Source of the DNA: CAYPTY01 sp964413935
GTDB lineage: Bacteria > Bacteroidota > Rhodothermia > Balneolales > Balneolaceae
Assembly: GCA_964413935.1 (NCBI GenBank)
Contig: CAYPTY010000008.1
Coordinates: 51,512-115,511, forward strand
Direction of reading: 5' to 3'
DNA length: 64,000 bases
Position 1 is the first letter of the stretch; every line of letters starts with the position of its first letter. Of this stretch, positions 1 to 8,371 are shown piece after piece. The translations under genes were made by a program, and so were the position numbers. The notes below the pieces were generated by a model, which saw only the letters and a list, made by a program, of their open reading frames with translations, did no database searches and was not told the origin of the DNA.

Positions 1-1320
1 GGTGAAAAAGTTTATCTGTCCGGAGATACCAGTGGAATATCCAGCGAATCATGGGAAACGATCCGCAGAAACAAGGTTTTCCTCAAAGCACCCATCACCA
101 CACCTCAGGGCGGTGGATATAAAAGCCTGAATGTGACCCTCCGAAAATCGCTTGGGCTCTATGCCAATATCCGCCCCTGTAAGAGCTTTAGTCCTTTTGT
201 ACACACTAAGCATCCGAATATGGATGTAGTCATCATTCGTGAGAATGAAGAGGACCTTTATGCTGGAATTGAGCATCAGCAGACGGATGAAGTGGTTCAG
301 TGTCTAAAACTGATTACGCGTCCGGGTTGTGAGAAAATTATCAGGTACGCTTTTGAGTATGCCAAGCTGTATAACCGTAAGAAAGTCAGCTGTTTTGTGA
401 AGGATAACATCATGAAGCATACCGACGGACTTTTCCACCAGGTTTTTGACGAAATTTCAGCCGAATACCCGGATATTGAAGCAGATACCTGGATCATTGA
501 CATTGCCGCTGCCCGTCTTGCGGATACACCTGAGATGTTTGAAGTGGTTGTTACCCTGAATCTTTATGGGGATGTGGTCTCTGATATCGCCGCGCAGATT
601 ACCGGTTCTGTGGGACTTGCTGGATCAGCGAATATCGGGCAAAGCCATGCCATGTTTGAAGCCATTCATGGTTCTGCACCACCCATCGCCGGCAAAAATA
701 TCGCCAATCCGACCGGATTGCTCCGTGCTTCTGTGATGATGCTGAATCATCTCGGGCAGCAGGATGTGGCTGAGAAAGTAAAGAATGCCTGGAGTTGCAC
801 CATTGAAGATGGCATTCATACTGAAGACATCTACTCTGAAGGCATCAGCAAAGTGCATGTGGGTACCAAAGAGTTTGCAGATGCCATTATTGAGCGTATA
901 GGAAATGTACCAAGAAAACTACCCGCCGCTAATTATAATAAGGGTGAGGAGATGAACCTGCCCGTTTACAAGCGCCCTGAGCCAAAAAACAAAGAACTCA
1001 AAGGCGTAGATATATTTGTAGACTGGAAAGGTGAGAATCCGGATGATCTGGGCAAAATCCTTCAAAAACTGAATGGTGAGATTGAACTGATCATGATCAC
1101 CAATCGTGGAGTAAAGGTCTGGCCGGAAGGATTCGAAGAAACCTTTTGTACCGATCACTGGAGATGCCGTTATCAGGCCAAAGATAACAAGACCGTCGGC
1201 AGTGAAGATGTAATTGCAGTAATGCAGAGAGCTGTAGAAGAAGGGGTTGATGTCATCAAAACAGAAAATCTCTATGAGTTTGATGGCGTCAGAGGCTATT
1301 CTCTGGGGCAGGGGCAATAA
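1..1320 (+). CDS. icd: NADP-type isocitrate dehydrogenase, 5' end outside window
   Basis: Oxidatively decarboxylates isocitrate to 2-oxoglutarate in the TCA cycle (family knowledge). The frame is open from base 1 with no stop, so the N-terminus lies left of the window; the ATG-like codons inside are not the true start. Visible core motifs are RENEEDLYAGIE, the FVKDNIMKHTDG lysine region, YGDVVSDIAAQ and the HGSAP loop. After about residue 315 of the visible part comes an extra C-terminal domain of about 125 residues (from VDIFVDWKG to the end). That domain is typical of the Thermus and alphaproteobacterial enzymes, not of the short E. coli type. The stop is 18 bases before the carbonic anhydrase gene, so the two may be co-transcribed. 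Cofactor use is inferred from family, not read from residues. Confidence 0.93.
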   Translation, partial: GEKVYLSGDTSGISSESWETIRRNKVFLKAPITTPQGGGYKSLNVTLRKSLGLYANIRPCKSFSPFVHTKHPNMDVVIIRENEEDLYAGIEHQQTDEVVQCLKLITRPGCEKIIRYAFEYAKLYNRKKVSCFVKDNIMKHTDGLFHQVFDEISAEYPDIEADTWIIDIAAARLADTPEMFEVVVTLNLYGDVVSDIAAQITGSVGLAGSANIGQSHAMFEAIHGSAPPIAGKNIANPTGLLRASVMMLNHLGQQDVAEKVKNAWSCTIEDGIHTEDIYSEGISKVHVGTKEFADAIIERIGNVPRKLPAANYNKGEEMNLPVYKRPEPKNKELKGVDIFVDWKGENPDDLGKILQKLNGEIELIMITNRGVKVWPEGFEETFCTDHWRCRYQAKDNKTVGSEDVIAVMQRAVEEGVDVIKTENLYEFDGVRGYSLGQGQ

Positions 1321-1338
1321 GCCCGCTAACTGACTGAT

Positions 1339-1971
1339 ATGGCAGACAAGTTTAATAAACTGCTTGAGGGGAATAAGGTCTGGATCGAAAACGTCAAGGC
1401 CCATTCCCCCGGTCTGTTTGATCAGTTTACCGAAGGACAGCACCCAACCTATCTCTGGATTGGCTGTGCCGACAGCCGGGTTCCGGCAGAGGAAATAACC
1501 AATGCTCTGCCGGGATCTATTTTCGTACAGCGGAACATTGCCAATATGGTGGTTCACACCGACTACAACCTGTTGTCTGTTGTAAACTACGCAGTCACTA
1601 ACCTGGAAGTAAAGCACATCATTATATGCGGGCATTACGGTTGCGGGGGTATAAAAGCTGCCTTAGATAATAATTCTTATGGACTGCTGGACAACTGGTT
1701 AGCACATATCAAAGATATATACAAAATGCATCGGCCTGAACTTGACAAAATTCATGATGAGGAAGAACGAGAAAAGCGTTTTGTTGAAATCAATGTGCAG
1801 GAGCAGGTGCATAACATGGCCGAAATGGCCTTTATTCAGGAAAGATGGAAAACCAACGAATTTCCATACGTTCACGGATGGGTCTTTAATATTCAAAACG
1901 GTGAGCTCATCAACCTAAATGTAACCGTGAATTCCTCAGAAGGACTGGACCCGCTTTATCAGTTCGATTAA
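1339..1971 (+). CDS. beta-class carbonic anhydrase
   Basis: Interconverts CO2 and bicarbonate in the cytoplasm. The 210-residue length is normal for the bacterial beta class. The zinc ligands and active-site pair are visible: CADSRVPAE (Cys43, Asp45, Arg47) and GHYGCGG (His99, Cys102). It starts 18 bases after icd, so a shared transcript with a CO2-releasing enzyme is plausible. Bicarbonate made here could also feed the biotin carboxylase encoded at 17.2 kb, but that link is metabolic inference only. No signal peptide is seen. Confidence 0.95.
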   Translation: MADKFNKLLEGNKVWIENVKAHSPGLFDQFTEGQHPTYLWIGCADSRVPAEEITNALPGSIFVQRNIANMVVHTDYNLLSVVNYAVTNLEVKHIIICGHYGCGGIKAALDNNSYGLLDNWLAHIKDIYKMHRPELDKIHDEEEREKRFVEINVQEQVHNMAEMAFIQERWKTNEFPYVHGWVFNIQNGELINLNVTVNSSEGLDPLYQFD

Positions 1972-2070
1972 GCCTTACACTTATTTACAAATCAACACCA
2001 TATGCCAGGGAACGGCTAATCCCCTGAGCACGTCATTTTAGCGTCAAATAAATCAACCTAAAACCAATTT

Positions 2071-3588
2071 ATGTCTAACGCATCAGGAGAACGATTTTCA
2101 TCTAAACTGGGACTCATTTTAAGTGTACTCGGAATCGCCGTTGGTACCGGAAATATCTGGCGTTTCCCGAGAATTACGGCGCAAAATGCCGGTGAGGATG
2201 GTGCCGGGGCTTTCCTGGTGGCCTGGTTTTGTTTCCTGATTTTGTGGTCCATACCACTCATTATCGCTGAATACGGAATGGGGAGGAATGGCCGACGCGG
2301 TGTTGTAGGCTCTTTTGTAGAGCTTATCGGGCAGAAATTTGCCTGGCTGGGTGGTTTTGTTGGCTTTGTAGCCACAGCTATTATGTTCTATTACAGCGTA
2401 GTTGCAGGTTGGTGTCTTTACTATCTGGGACAATCTGTTTTTGCAGCCCTGCCAGCCAGTACCGATTCAGCAATGGGACAATGGGACTCCTTTCAAGCTT
2501 CTTTTACTCCCTCCATTTTACATGCAATTGTGATGGTTTCAGGTGCTTTCATCATCATGAGAGGGATTAAATCCATTGAAAAAATCAATAAAATGCTCAT
2601 TCCGTCCCTTTTACTGGTATTGGTAATATCGCTGGTTAGAGCACTAACCATTGAGGGAAGCGGTGAGGGCATACGTTATCTGTTTACACCCGACTGGTCA
2701 GTTCTTGCCAAACCGGAAACATGGCTGGAGGCACTCACCCAAAACGCATGGGATACCGGAGCAGCATGGGGACTGATCCTTACGTATGCAGCTTATATGC
2801 GTAAGCAGGACAATGTTACCGTTTCCGCTTTTCAGACCGGAATTGGGAATAATATGATCTCACTGGTGTCAGCCATAATTATCTTCTCCACCGTGTTTGG
2901 CACGCTGGGTGAAACCATGAGCAACAGTGAAATCCTGGAAGTGATGAAAACATCCGGACCCGCTTCAACAGGATTAACTTTCATCTGGATGCCTCAGCTT
3001 TTCGACCAGATGGCAGGTGGTAAGTTTTTCGCCATTCTTTTCTTCCTTGGATTATCCTTTGCCGCTTTCAGTTCACTGATATCTATGATCGAACTTGTGG
3101 TAAAAGTTTTTGTGGACAATGGTTTTAATCGTAAGAAAGCCACAATGCTGATCTGTACGGTTGGCTTCTTATTCGGCCTGCCTTCAGCAATGAATCTGAA
3201 CTTCTTTGCCAATCAGGATTTTGTCTGGGGAGTAGGGCTGATGGTGTCTGGAGCTTTTATCTCCTTTGCAGTCATTAAATTCGGTGCTCATAAATTCAGG
3301 GAAGAATGCGTAAACCTGGATAAAAATGATGTTCAGCTGGGTAAATGGTGGGAAATTGTGATCCGGTATATTGTCCCTGTTGAAGTGGTAACCCTGCTTG
3401 GCTGGTGGATTTACCTGTCGGCTACCGAATATGCACCGGATACATGGTATAATCCCTTAAGTTTATATTCAGTAGCCACAATTGCCGTTCAGTGGGGTAT
3501 AGCTATGATTCTGCTCTACATCTTCAATAAAAAGCTGTTTAACCCGCCTGAAGGGGAGAGCAAAACAGTTGAAGCTACTTCGAGCTGA
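2071..3588 (+). CDS. sodium-dependent transporter, NSS (SNF) family
   Basis: Predicted Na+-coupled symporter of the neurotransmitter:sodium symporter family, usually for amino acids; the substrate cannot be read from sequence. The 505 residues carry about 12 hydrophobic segments. The first helix has the family signature around GIAVGTGNIWRFP (unwound TM1 that binds Na+ and substrate). The gene has its own 99-base upstream region. Its end overlaps the convergent PH-domain gene by 14 bases, so both transcripts run through each other's 3' ends. A second, clearly different NSS gene lies at 19.7-21.1 kb. Confidence 0.92.
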   Translation: MSNASGERFSSKLGLILSVLGIAVGTGNIWRFPRITAQNAGEDGAGAFLVAWFCFLILWSIPLIIAEYGMGRNGRRGVVGSFVELIGQKFAWLGGFVGFVATAIMFYYSVVAGWCLYYLGQSVFAALPASTDSAMGQWDSFQASFTPSILHAIVMVSGAFIIMRGIKSIEKINKMLIPSLLLVLVISLVRALTIEGSGEGIRYLFTPDWSVLAKPETWLEALTQNAWDTGAAWGLILTYAAYMRKQDNVTVSAFQTGIGNNMISLVSAIIIFSTVFGTLGETMSNSEILEVMKTSGPASTGLTFIWMPQLFDQMAGGKFFAILFFLGLSFAAFSSLISMIELVVKVFVDNGFNRKKATMLICTVGFLFGLPSAMNLNFFANQDFVWGVGLMVSGAFISFAVIKFGAHKFREECVNLDKNDVQLGKWWEIVIRYIVPVEVVTLLGWWIYLSATEYAPDTWYNPLSLYSVATIAVQWGIAMILLYIFNKKLFNPPEGESKTVEATSS

Positions 3589-4108
3589 TATGTTTTTCTA
3601 TGTTTTTAAGGGACGATCGAATGTCACTGAGAATAGAAGCAACATCTTCTGAGGTACTGTCGGTTGGTGTGGAGGATGAAAGATTGTCGGTGACTACATC
3701 CCGCTGATCCAGCACAGCGTCTCTGAATTTCTTTGCATCCACTATTCCAATTAAAGAAAGATCAGCGCTTGCTTGTGCTGAGTTCCCGGCTGTTTCAATA
3801 CGAAGTATACTTAGCCCCAGCCATTTCAAAATCGGGCCTTCCTTAAAAGTCAGATCCTGAATCTTATCCAATGGGATGGTGCGTTCTACCGTAACCAGAA
3901 AACCTTTTTTGAATTTCAGCGATCTGCTTGTAAGCTGACACTCCAACCGGTCAAAGTACTTGCCGATAAATATGGGTGCAAGTATCAGAACAAGTGGTAA
4001 GAAAACCAACCCTACTATGGTAAAAACGCTTATGAGGATGGCATTAATCAGAAAGTAAGTCTTAATTTTTGGATTGAACTGAGCGTTAATCAATACCGGA
4101 TTTTTCAT
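3575..4108 (-). CDS. PH-domain (bPH2/YdbS-like) membrane protein
   Basis: 177 residues. Two hydrophobic segments near the N-terminus (about residues 17-48) are followed by a bacterial PH-like domain with the usual R-x-I-P-L-D-K-I-Q-D-L pattern at about residues 96-107. The C-terminal 45 residues are Ser/Thr/Asp-rich, polar and probably disordered. The family is membrane-bound with no known enzymatic role. The 3' end overlaps the NSS transporter gene on the other strand. The upstream msrB gene has its own terminator between the two, so this gene probably has a separate promoter. Confidence 0.75.
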   Translation of the reverse strand: MKNPVLINAQFNPKIKTYFLINAILISVFTIVGLVFLPLVLILAPIFIGKYFDRLECQLTSRSLKFKKGFLVTVERTIPLDKIQDLTFKEGPILKWLGLSILRIETAGNSAQASADLSLIGIVDAKKFRDAVLDQRDVVTDNLSSSTPTDSTSEDVASILSDIRSSLKNIEKHISSK

Positions 4109-4125
4109 TTTATCGGATATAATTC

Positions 4126-4150
4126 AAAAAAAGGGTGCAATGAGCACCCT
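4126..4150 (-). terminator. intrinsic terminator of msrB
   Basis: On the minus strand the sequence reads AGGGTGC, a TCATT loop, GCACCCT, then a run of seven T. It sits 33 bases after the msrB stop codon. The 7-bp stem is perfect and GC-rich. Confidence 0.85.
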
Positions 4151-4182
4151 AAATACAAAATCCGATTAAAAATTACATCTTC

Positions 4183-4734
4183 TTAAAGGTCCTTTTTGGA
4201 ATCTTTCTTCCTGAAATCCATCGCAGCAGAGTTCATGCAATATCTGAGCCCGGTTGGATCCGGTCCATCCGTGAAAACGTGACCCAGATGCCCTTCACAG
4301 GTAGTACAAATGATTTCGGTACGAACCATGAAAAAGCTTCGGTCTTCGCGTTCGGCTACTGCTGCTTTTGAGATGGGTTTCCAGAAACTGGGCCAGCCGG
4401 TTCCGCTCTTATATTTATGTTCTGAGCTGAATAGAGGGGTACCGCAGGCAACACAAACATAGACGCCTTCTTCCTTGTTGTCAAAATATTCATTCACATA
4501 TGGAAGTTCTGTACCCGCTTTTCGGAGAATTCGGAATTCCTCGGGAGTCAGGATTTTCTTCCACTCTTCATCGGTCTTAATCACTTTTCCTCCATTTGGC
4601 AGGGTGTCATTAAGTGCGATATGAGTATGCTTTTGCTTGTGTGAATGTTGAATATCATCTTTATTCACACTTTGCAGTTTTGCTGTCAGTAAGGCTATAA
4701 GCCCTACAGCTAATAGGATGAGTAGGTATTTCAT
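4183..4734 (-). CDS. msrB: peptide-methionine (R)-S-oxide reductase, membrane-anchored or exported
   Basis: Reduces methionine-R-sulfoxide in proteins. The zinc-site pairs CVACG and CTTCEGH and the catalytic RYCMNSAAM motif are all present. I chose the ATG at 4734, which puts the hydrophobic segment KYLLILLAVGLIALL right at the N-terminus (uncleaved anchor or signal peptide); a GTG ten codons upstream is possible but adds a polar leader. Export is therefore likely, so the protein would repair oxidised envelope proteins (inference). A terminator follows at 4126-4150. There is no msrA neighbour. Confidence 0.93.
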   Translation of the reverse strand: MKYLLILLAVGLIALLTAKLQSVNKDDIQHSHKQKHTHIALNDTLPNGGKVIKTDEEWKKILTPEEFRILRKAGTELPYVNEYFDNKEEGVYVCVACGTPLFSSEHKYKSGTGWPSFWKPISKAAVAEREDRSFFMVRTEIICTTCEGHLGHVFTDGPDPTGLRYCMNSAAMDFRKKDSKKDL

Positions 4735-4801
4735 GAGGAAATTGTTTGATTTACTGCAAAACACGCTAAATCAAATTTCGATTCCTGTTTATCACAAAAT
4801 C

Positions 4802-6265
4802 CTAAAAATATCCGGACCAGTCATCGTCATCAGGCCTGGGAGCCAGGCGTTTCTGTTTGAAAAGACGTACTCCGATGGTACCACCAATCCAGAAACGATA
4901 TTGCCTGCCTTTACGGGTTGGCGACCATAAACTATACCAGGTGTAGGTATTACTTTCGTCAACCCGGCTTACCATCATATTTATACTTGGGCCACCGTAT
5001 ACTGAAAATCCATTTCCGAAATGTTTACCTATGGTGTGCCGAAAGGAGTAAATGAGATTTAATGTCCGGTCATAATCTCCTTCAAACTGATGAGTAATAC
5101 TGAATTCCCGGTTGATGTACAGATCTTCATTGCCCCACTTTGGGTACACGTCAGAAGCCCGCTGTTCAAAACCAATAGCCCAGCCAATACGAAGCACCGG
5201 TTCAGGTATGAATTGGTTATATCCAAGTATAATCATGTTATTCACCCGGTAGGTGCCCAAGTTCAGGCCAAATTCGGTAAAACCGGCATCCTGTATTCTC
5301 AGATCCACATTTTTACGTCCATTACCATACAAACTCAATATGCCAATGGGCGCTCCTTTCATATTCTCGGCAATATTTATGATCCCGATTTGCGCTCCGC
5401 TTACTTCCCTTGACAGATTAACTGCCCCTATCATCATACCTTCAGCATAACGGCTGATATTGAACGCTGCCCCCGATAACCCGGCATTATATTCACTGAA
5501 GTTCAATAAGCCTGCTGCTGTCAATCCTTCAAGGTTTTCGGATATATTGGCGCCACCAGCCACCACAAGGCCGGAAATGGATCCCTCTGATAAATTGAAT
5601 ATCCCGGCTGCCGAGAGTCCTTCGAGATTACCTCCTGCTATGTTGGCTACGCCTGCTGCACTGAGTCCTGAAAGGTTGCTGCGGGCCAGATTAAAACCCG
5701 CTGTTGCATACAGGCCTTCCACGCTTCGGTCCGCAATGTTACCCAGGCCAGCAACACTCAAGCCGGATACGTAACCCTCTGATAGATTAAGTCCACCGGT
5801 AACGGAAAGTCCTGCAATATCAGACTTAGAGAGATTGAGTAATCCTGATACCTGCATCCCGGCCAGATCATTGTGACTTATGTTGGTTAATCCCGCAACC
5901 TGCATTCCATTTGCATCGCCCCGGGTTATGTTCGTGATACCAGCAATCCGTAATCCATTTGCATCACCTGCAGATATGTTAGTTATACCCGCTATCTGAA
6001 ATCCATCGGCATATTTGGATGTGTAATTAAACAGGGTTCCGAATTCAAATCGCTCAACGCCTCCATGCCAGCCACCAATCAGGTTGATGGAATAGCGGGC
6101 CGTGTAGTCAAGAGTATTTGCTCCGTTTGTACTCAGAGGTGGAATAAGGGTGAGTCTCCATGAACGGTATTTCAGGTCGCTATAGCGTCCGTTATTTACC
6201 TGCGCCTGAGCATGAATAGAATTGAAAAGCAACCCAAAGAGTAGAAAAGAGATGATTTTTTTCAT
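4802..6265 (-). CDS. surface repeat protein (LA_2272-like), outer-membrane associated
   Basis: 487 residues with a signal peptide (first ~20 residues, ending IHAQAQ). From about residue 88 to 303 there are some 15 tandem copies of a short repeat of the form G-(L/M)-x-(V/I/A)-A-G-x-x-N-(I/L)-(S/A)-x-x-x. The spacing is 16 residues for the first nine copies, then 15, then 14. This pattern suggests a solenoid or barrel-like fold. The C-terminal ~180 residues look like beta-barrel strands (alternating aromatic and hydrophobic residues, many Gly). It resembles the LA_2272 surface-repeat family from Leptospira and Bacteroidota, from memory and not by search. Function unknown. It stands alone between msrB and the channel gene. 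Confidence 0.7.
   Translation of the reverse strand: MKKIISFLLFGLLFNSIHAQAQVNNGRYSDLKYRSWRLTLIPPLSTNGANTLDYTARYSINLIGGWHGGVERFEFGTLFNYTSKYADGFQIAGITNISAGDANGLRIAGITNITRGDANGMQVAGLTNISHNDLAGMQVSGLLNLSKSDIAGLSVTGGLNLSEGYVSGLSVAGLGNIADRSVEGLYATAGFNLARSNLSGLSAAGVANIAGGNLEGLSAAGIFNLSEGSISGLVVAGGANISENLEGLTAAGLLNFSEYNAGLSGAAFNISRYAEGMMIGAVNLSREVSGAQIGIINIAENMKGAPIGILSLYGNGRKNVDLRIQDAGFTEFGLNLGTYRVNNMIILGYNQFIPEPVLRIGWAIGFEQRASDVYPKWGNEDLYINREFSITHQFEGDYDRTLNLIYSFRHTIGKHFGNGFSVYGGPSINMMVSRVDESNTYTWYSLWSPTRKGRQYRFWIGGTIGVRLFKQKRLAPRPDDDDWSGYF
5357..6004 (-). repeat. tandem coding repeats, 48 then 45 then 42 bp
   Basis: About 15 in-frame repeats within the surface protein gene. Unit length falls from 16 to 15 to 14 residues along the protein. 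The repeats are diverged at DNA level, so this is an old array and not a recent slippage tract. Confidence 0.75.
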
Positions 6266-6310
6266 ATTCGCCGATCCAATTATTGTATGGAGCAGACTAC
6301 GAGTGAATCA

Positions 6311-7159
6311 TCAAAAAGTTGGGGACTCCACGTCATCCAATTTAACCCCACAATTGGAACAATAATGTGCCTCTGAAGGAATATTTACCTCTCCGCATTT
6401 GGGGCACATTCGCCTGCTGGTAGCCACAGCCAGTTCATAAGATACAATGCCGGTAGGAACAGCAATAATGCCATAACCCATGATCATAATCACAGCTGCT
6501 ATGAATTGCCCGAGATTGGTTACCGGAATAATATCACCAAATCCAACGGTGGTCAGAGTCACTACTGCCCAGTAGATGCTTTTTGGGATGGAAGTAAAAC
6601 CGTTTTCAGCTCCTTCTACCACATACATTACGGAACCGGCTATGATGACCAGGTTCAGAACCGTAAAAAGAAATACAGATATCTTGCGCCTGCTGTTGTA
6701 TAGAGCTCTCGATAAGAACTCAGCTTCAGAGAGATACTGAACCAGTTTAAGCACTCTGAAAACGCGTAAAATCCGAAGCATTCGAATTACAAGCAGTACC
6801 TGGGTACCGGGAATGATCAGACTTAAATATGTAGGGATGGTGGCAAGTAAATCCACAATGCCATAAAAACTGAAGATATAAATACTGGGTTTTTTGACGG
6901 CTATAATGCGGGTAACATACTCAATGGTGAATATGATGGTAAAAATCCATTCCAACAGATAGAACAGGGATTGATACTGGTCCCGCAACGTTTCAATGCT
7001 ATCCAGCATCACTACGATTACACTGAGGATAATGACCAAAATTAAACCAACATCAAAAAACTTACCAAGAGGAGTGTGGGCTTCGAATATGATGGTGTAT
7101 ATCCGGGTCCGCCAGCTGGAATCAGGTTTATTGTGACTATATATGTTAAGCGTTCTCAC
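6311..7159 (-). CDS. voltage-gated potassium channel with C-terminal zinc ribbon
   Basis: Six-segment K+ channel of the inner membrane. The S4 voltage sensor is visible at residues ~126-142 with Arg about every third residue (IRMLRILRVFRVLK). The selectivity filter TVGFGD is at 204-209 between S5 and S6. A four-Cys zinc ribbon follows at 252-270 (CPKC...CSNC), a cytoplasmic add-on whose role is unknown. The GTG start at 7159 overlaps the stop of the cyclophilin gene (GTGA), indicating translational coupling as the last gene of a minus-strand operon. 282 residues is normal for this compact family. Confidence 0.92.
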   Translation of the reverse strand: MRTLNIYSHNKPDSSWRTRIYTIIFEAHTPLGKFFDVGLILVIILSVIVVMLDSIETLRDQYQSLFYLLEWIFTIIFTIEYVTRIIAVKKPSIYIFSFYGIVDLLATIPTYLSLIIPGTQVLLVIRMLRILRVFRVLKLVQYLSEAEFLSRALYNSRRKISVFLFTVLNLVIIAGSVMYVVEGAENGFTSIPKSIYWAVVTLTTVGFGDIIPVTNLGQFIAAVIMIMGYGIIAVPTGIVSYELAVATSRRMCPKCGEVNIPSEAHYCSNCGVKLDDVESPTF

Positions 7160-7683
7160 GCTTCAGGAGCAGAGAGGTTTTCGAAATTGTCATCCAGCAC
7201 ATTGTTCCAGTTATCAAGCTCTTCTGTATCGTTCAACAGCTTCTGATAATCACCTTCGATGGAAATATTTAGGATTTTGTCGCCTTGCTGAATGGAATTA
7301 ACAACCTCCTGATCCGATTCAGATTGCACCATCCCAAATATGGAATGGCGATCGTCCAGCCATGGGGTAGGTACATGGGTGATGAAAAACTGGCTTCCGT
7401 TTGTACCTGGACCAGCATTAGCCATTGAAAGCTTGCCAGGTGCATCATGACGCAACGATGAATCGAATTCATCTTCAAACCGATACCCCGGACCACCCCG
7501 GCCATCTCCATTGGGACATCCGCCCTGAATCATGAAATCTTCAATTACCCGGTGAAAGGATAGATCCTTATAGAACCCACGGTTTGCCAGATTTGCAAAA
7601 TTCGCAACCGTTTTTGGGGTTTTCTCCGGGGTAAGTTCAAGATGTATGTCTCCTTTTGATGTAGAGATAGTCGCTTTAATCAT
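7156..7683 (-). CDS. peptidyl-prolyl cis-trans isomerase, cyclophilin type
   Basis: Cytoplasmic cyclophilin, about 175 residues, catalysing proline isomerisation. The motifs FHRVIEDFMIQGG, NGSQFFIT and HSIFG are visible. I chose the ATG at 7683, not an upstream in-frame start, because a clear ribosome site (AAAGGAG, 7694-7700) precedes it and the cyclophilin fold begins at once. Its ATG overlaps the stop of the upstream membrane gene (TAATG), and its own stop overlaps the channel start. After the cyclophilin core comes an acidic C-terminal tail of about 15 residues. Confidence 0.94.
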   Translation of the reverse strand: MIKATISTSKGDIHLELTPEKTPKTVANFANLANRGFYKDLSFHRVIEDFMIQGGCPNGDGRGGPGYRFEDEFDSSLRHDAPGKLSMANAGPGTNGSQFFITHVPTPWLDDRHSIFGMVQSESDQEVVNSIQQGDKILNISIEGDYQKLLNDTEELDNWNNVLDDNFENLSAPEA

Positions 7684-8033
7684 TATTTGTGTGCTCCTTT
7701 CTTTGATGTAATCTTTTTTGTTGCCTGCCAATAACTAATAGCCGATGAAACCCATAATACAAACCATGCTATGCCTAGTTCAATACGGTTTGTATAAATC
7801 AGAATGGCAATAGAAATGCCATACAACAGATGATAAAACCAGACAGGAGTTTGATTATCACTGGTTGCTCTCCGGACCATCGATGGCACAAAAAAACCAA
7901 CAACACGGGTTAAAAGTGATAAGGCCAGATAAATCCATAAGATGACTGTAATGGCTTGAACTTCCCGAAAAAGCCCAAAAGCAACCAAGGCAACGGCCAA
8001 CAAATCAAGCAGATTGGCCTTTAAAAATTTCAT
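7683..8033 (-). CDS. small four-helix membrane protein, unknown function
   Basis: 116 residues with about four hydrophobic segments and a Lys-rich C-terminus (KKITSKKGAHK), so the tail is probably cytoplasmic. I do not recognise the family. The start ATG overlaps by four bases (ATGA) the end of the broken cold-shock frame upstream. No Shine-Dalgarno sequence precedes it (upstream bases read CTTAACGCTGA), so its translation was probably coupled to the gene that is now broken. Downstream it overlaps the cyclophilin start by one base. Confidence 0.75.
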   Translation of the reverse strand: MKFLKANLLDLLAVALVAFGLFREVQAITVILWIYLALSLLTRVVGFFVPSMVRRATSDNQTPVWFYHLLYGISIAILIYTNRIELGIAWFVLWVSSAISYWQATKKITSKKGAHK

Positions 8034-8271
8034 TCAGCGTTAAGTAATTGTTTAAAAAAATAGTTTTTTGGCACTACTTCTGTAGTATGCAGACCTTCAT
8101 CACCATTTAACGCGGTGAATGCAATCTGCTGGCTTCGTCTGTGTTTTCTGAAACCTTTCAACTCAATGTCAGAAAAGTGGACAAAGATATCTTCACCATT
8201 TTCACCTGTGATGAATCATATCCCTAACCTTTGTTAAACCATTTTACAATGCCGGATTCACGGTTCTTCAT
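8030..8271 (-). pseudogene. broken cold-shock domain gene (CspA family)
   Basis: On the minus strand, ATG at 8271 opens MKNRESGIVKWFNKG, which matches the first strand of a cold-shock domain (RNP1 region). The next codon is TAG (8226-8224), where the family has an aromatic residue. One base is then missing near 8216-8217, after which the next frame reads FITGENGEDIFVHFSDIEL and on through VVPKNYFFK to a TGA at 8032-8030. Restoring one base gives an 80-residue protein with domain spacing matching CspA. Two lesions in one short gene argue for a true pseudogene; sequencing error is the alternative. Its stop overlaps the next gene (ATGA), so it was the first gene of the 6.3-8.3 kb operon. Confidence 0.85.
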
Positions 8272-8320
8272 AATACCGCCCCCATTGCATTATTCATAAC
8301 CGGTACGGTTTAAAAGAACA

Positions 8321-8338
8321 GCAGAAAATAATTTCTGC
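8321..8338 (-). terminator. possible terminator after the 8.4-9.0 kb gene
   Basis: A perfect 7-bp dyad, GCAGAAA, ATAA loop, TTTCTGC, lies 34 bases past the stop of the minus-strand gene upstream. It is followed on that strand by TGTTCTTTTAA. The stem is AT-rich and the T-run broken, so this is weak. Confidence 0.4.
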
Positions 8339-8371
8339 CTGAGAGGATGTCAATACAATCGTATAGCCTGC

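Noticed and set aside
919..1635. Long open frame on the minus strand (238 codons) across icd and carbonic anhydrase
   Set aside because: It lies fully antisense to two well-identified genes and shows no domain or ribosome site.
2006..2026. CAGGG/CCCTG dyad after the carbonic anhydrase gene
   Set aside because: Five-base stem, long loop and no T-run; too weak for a terminator.
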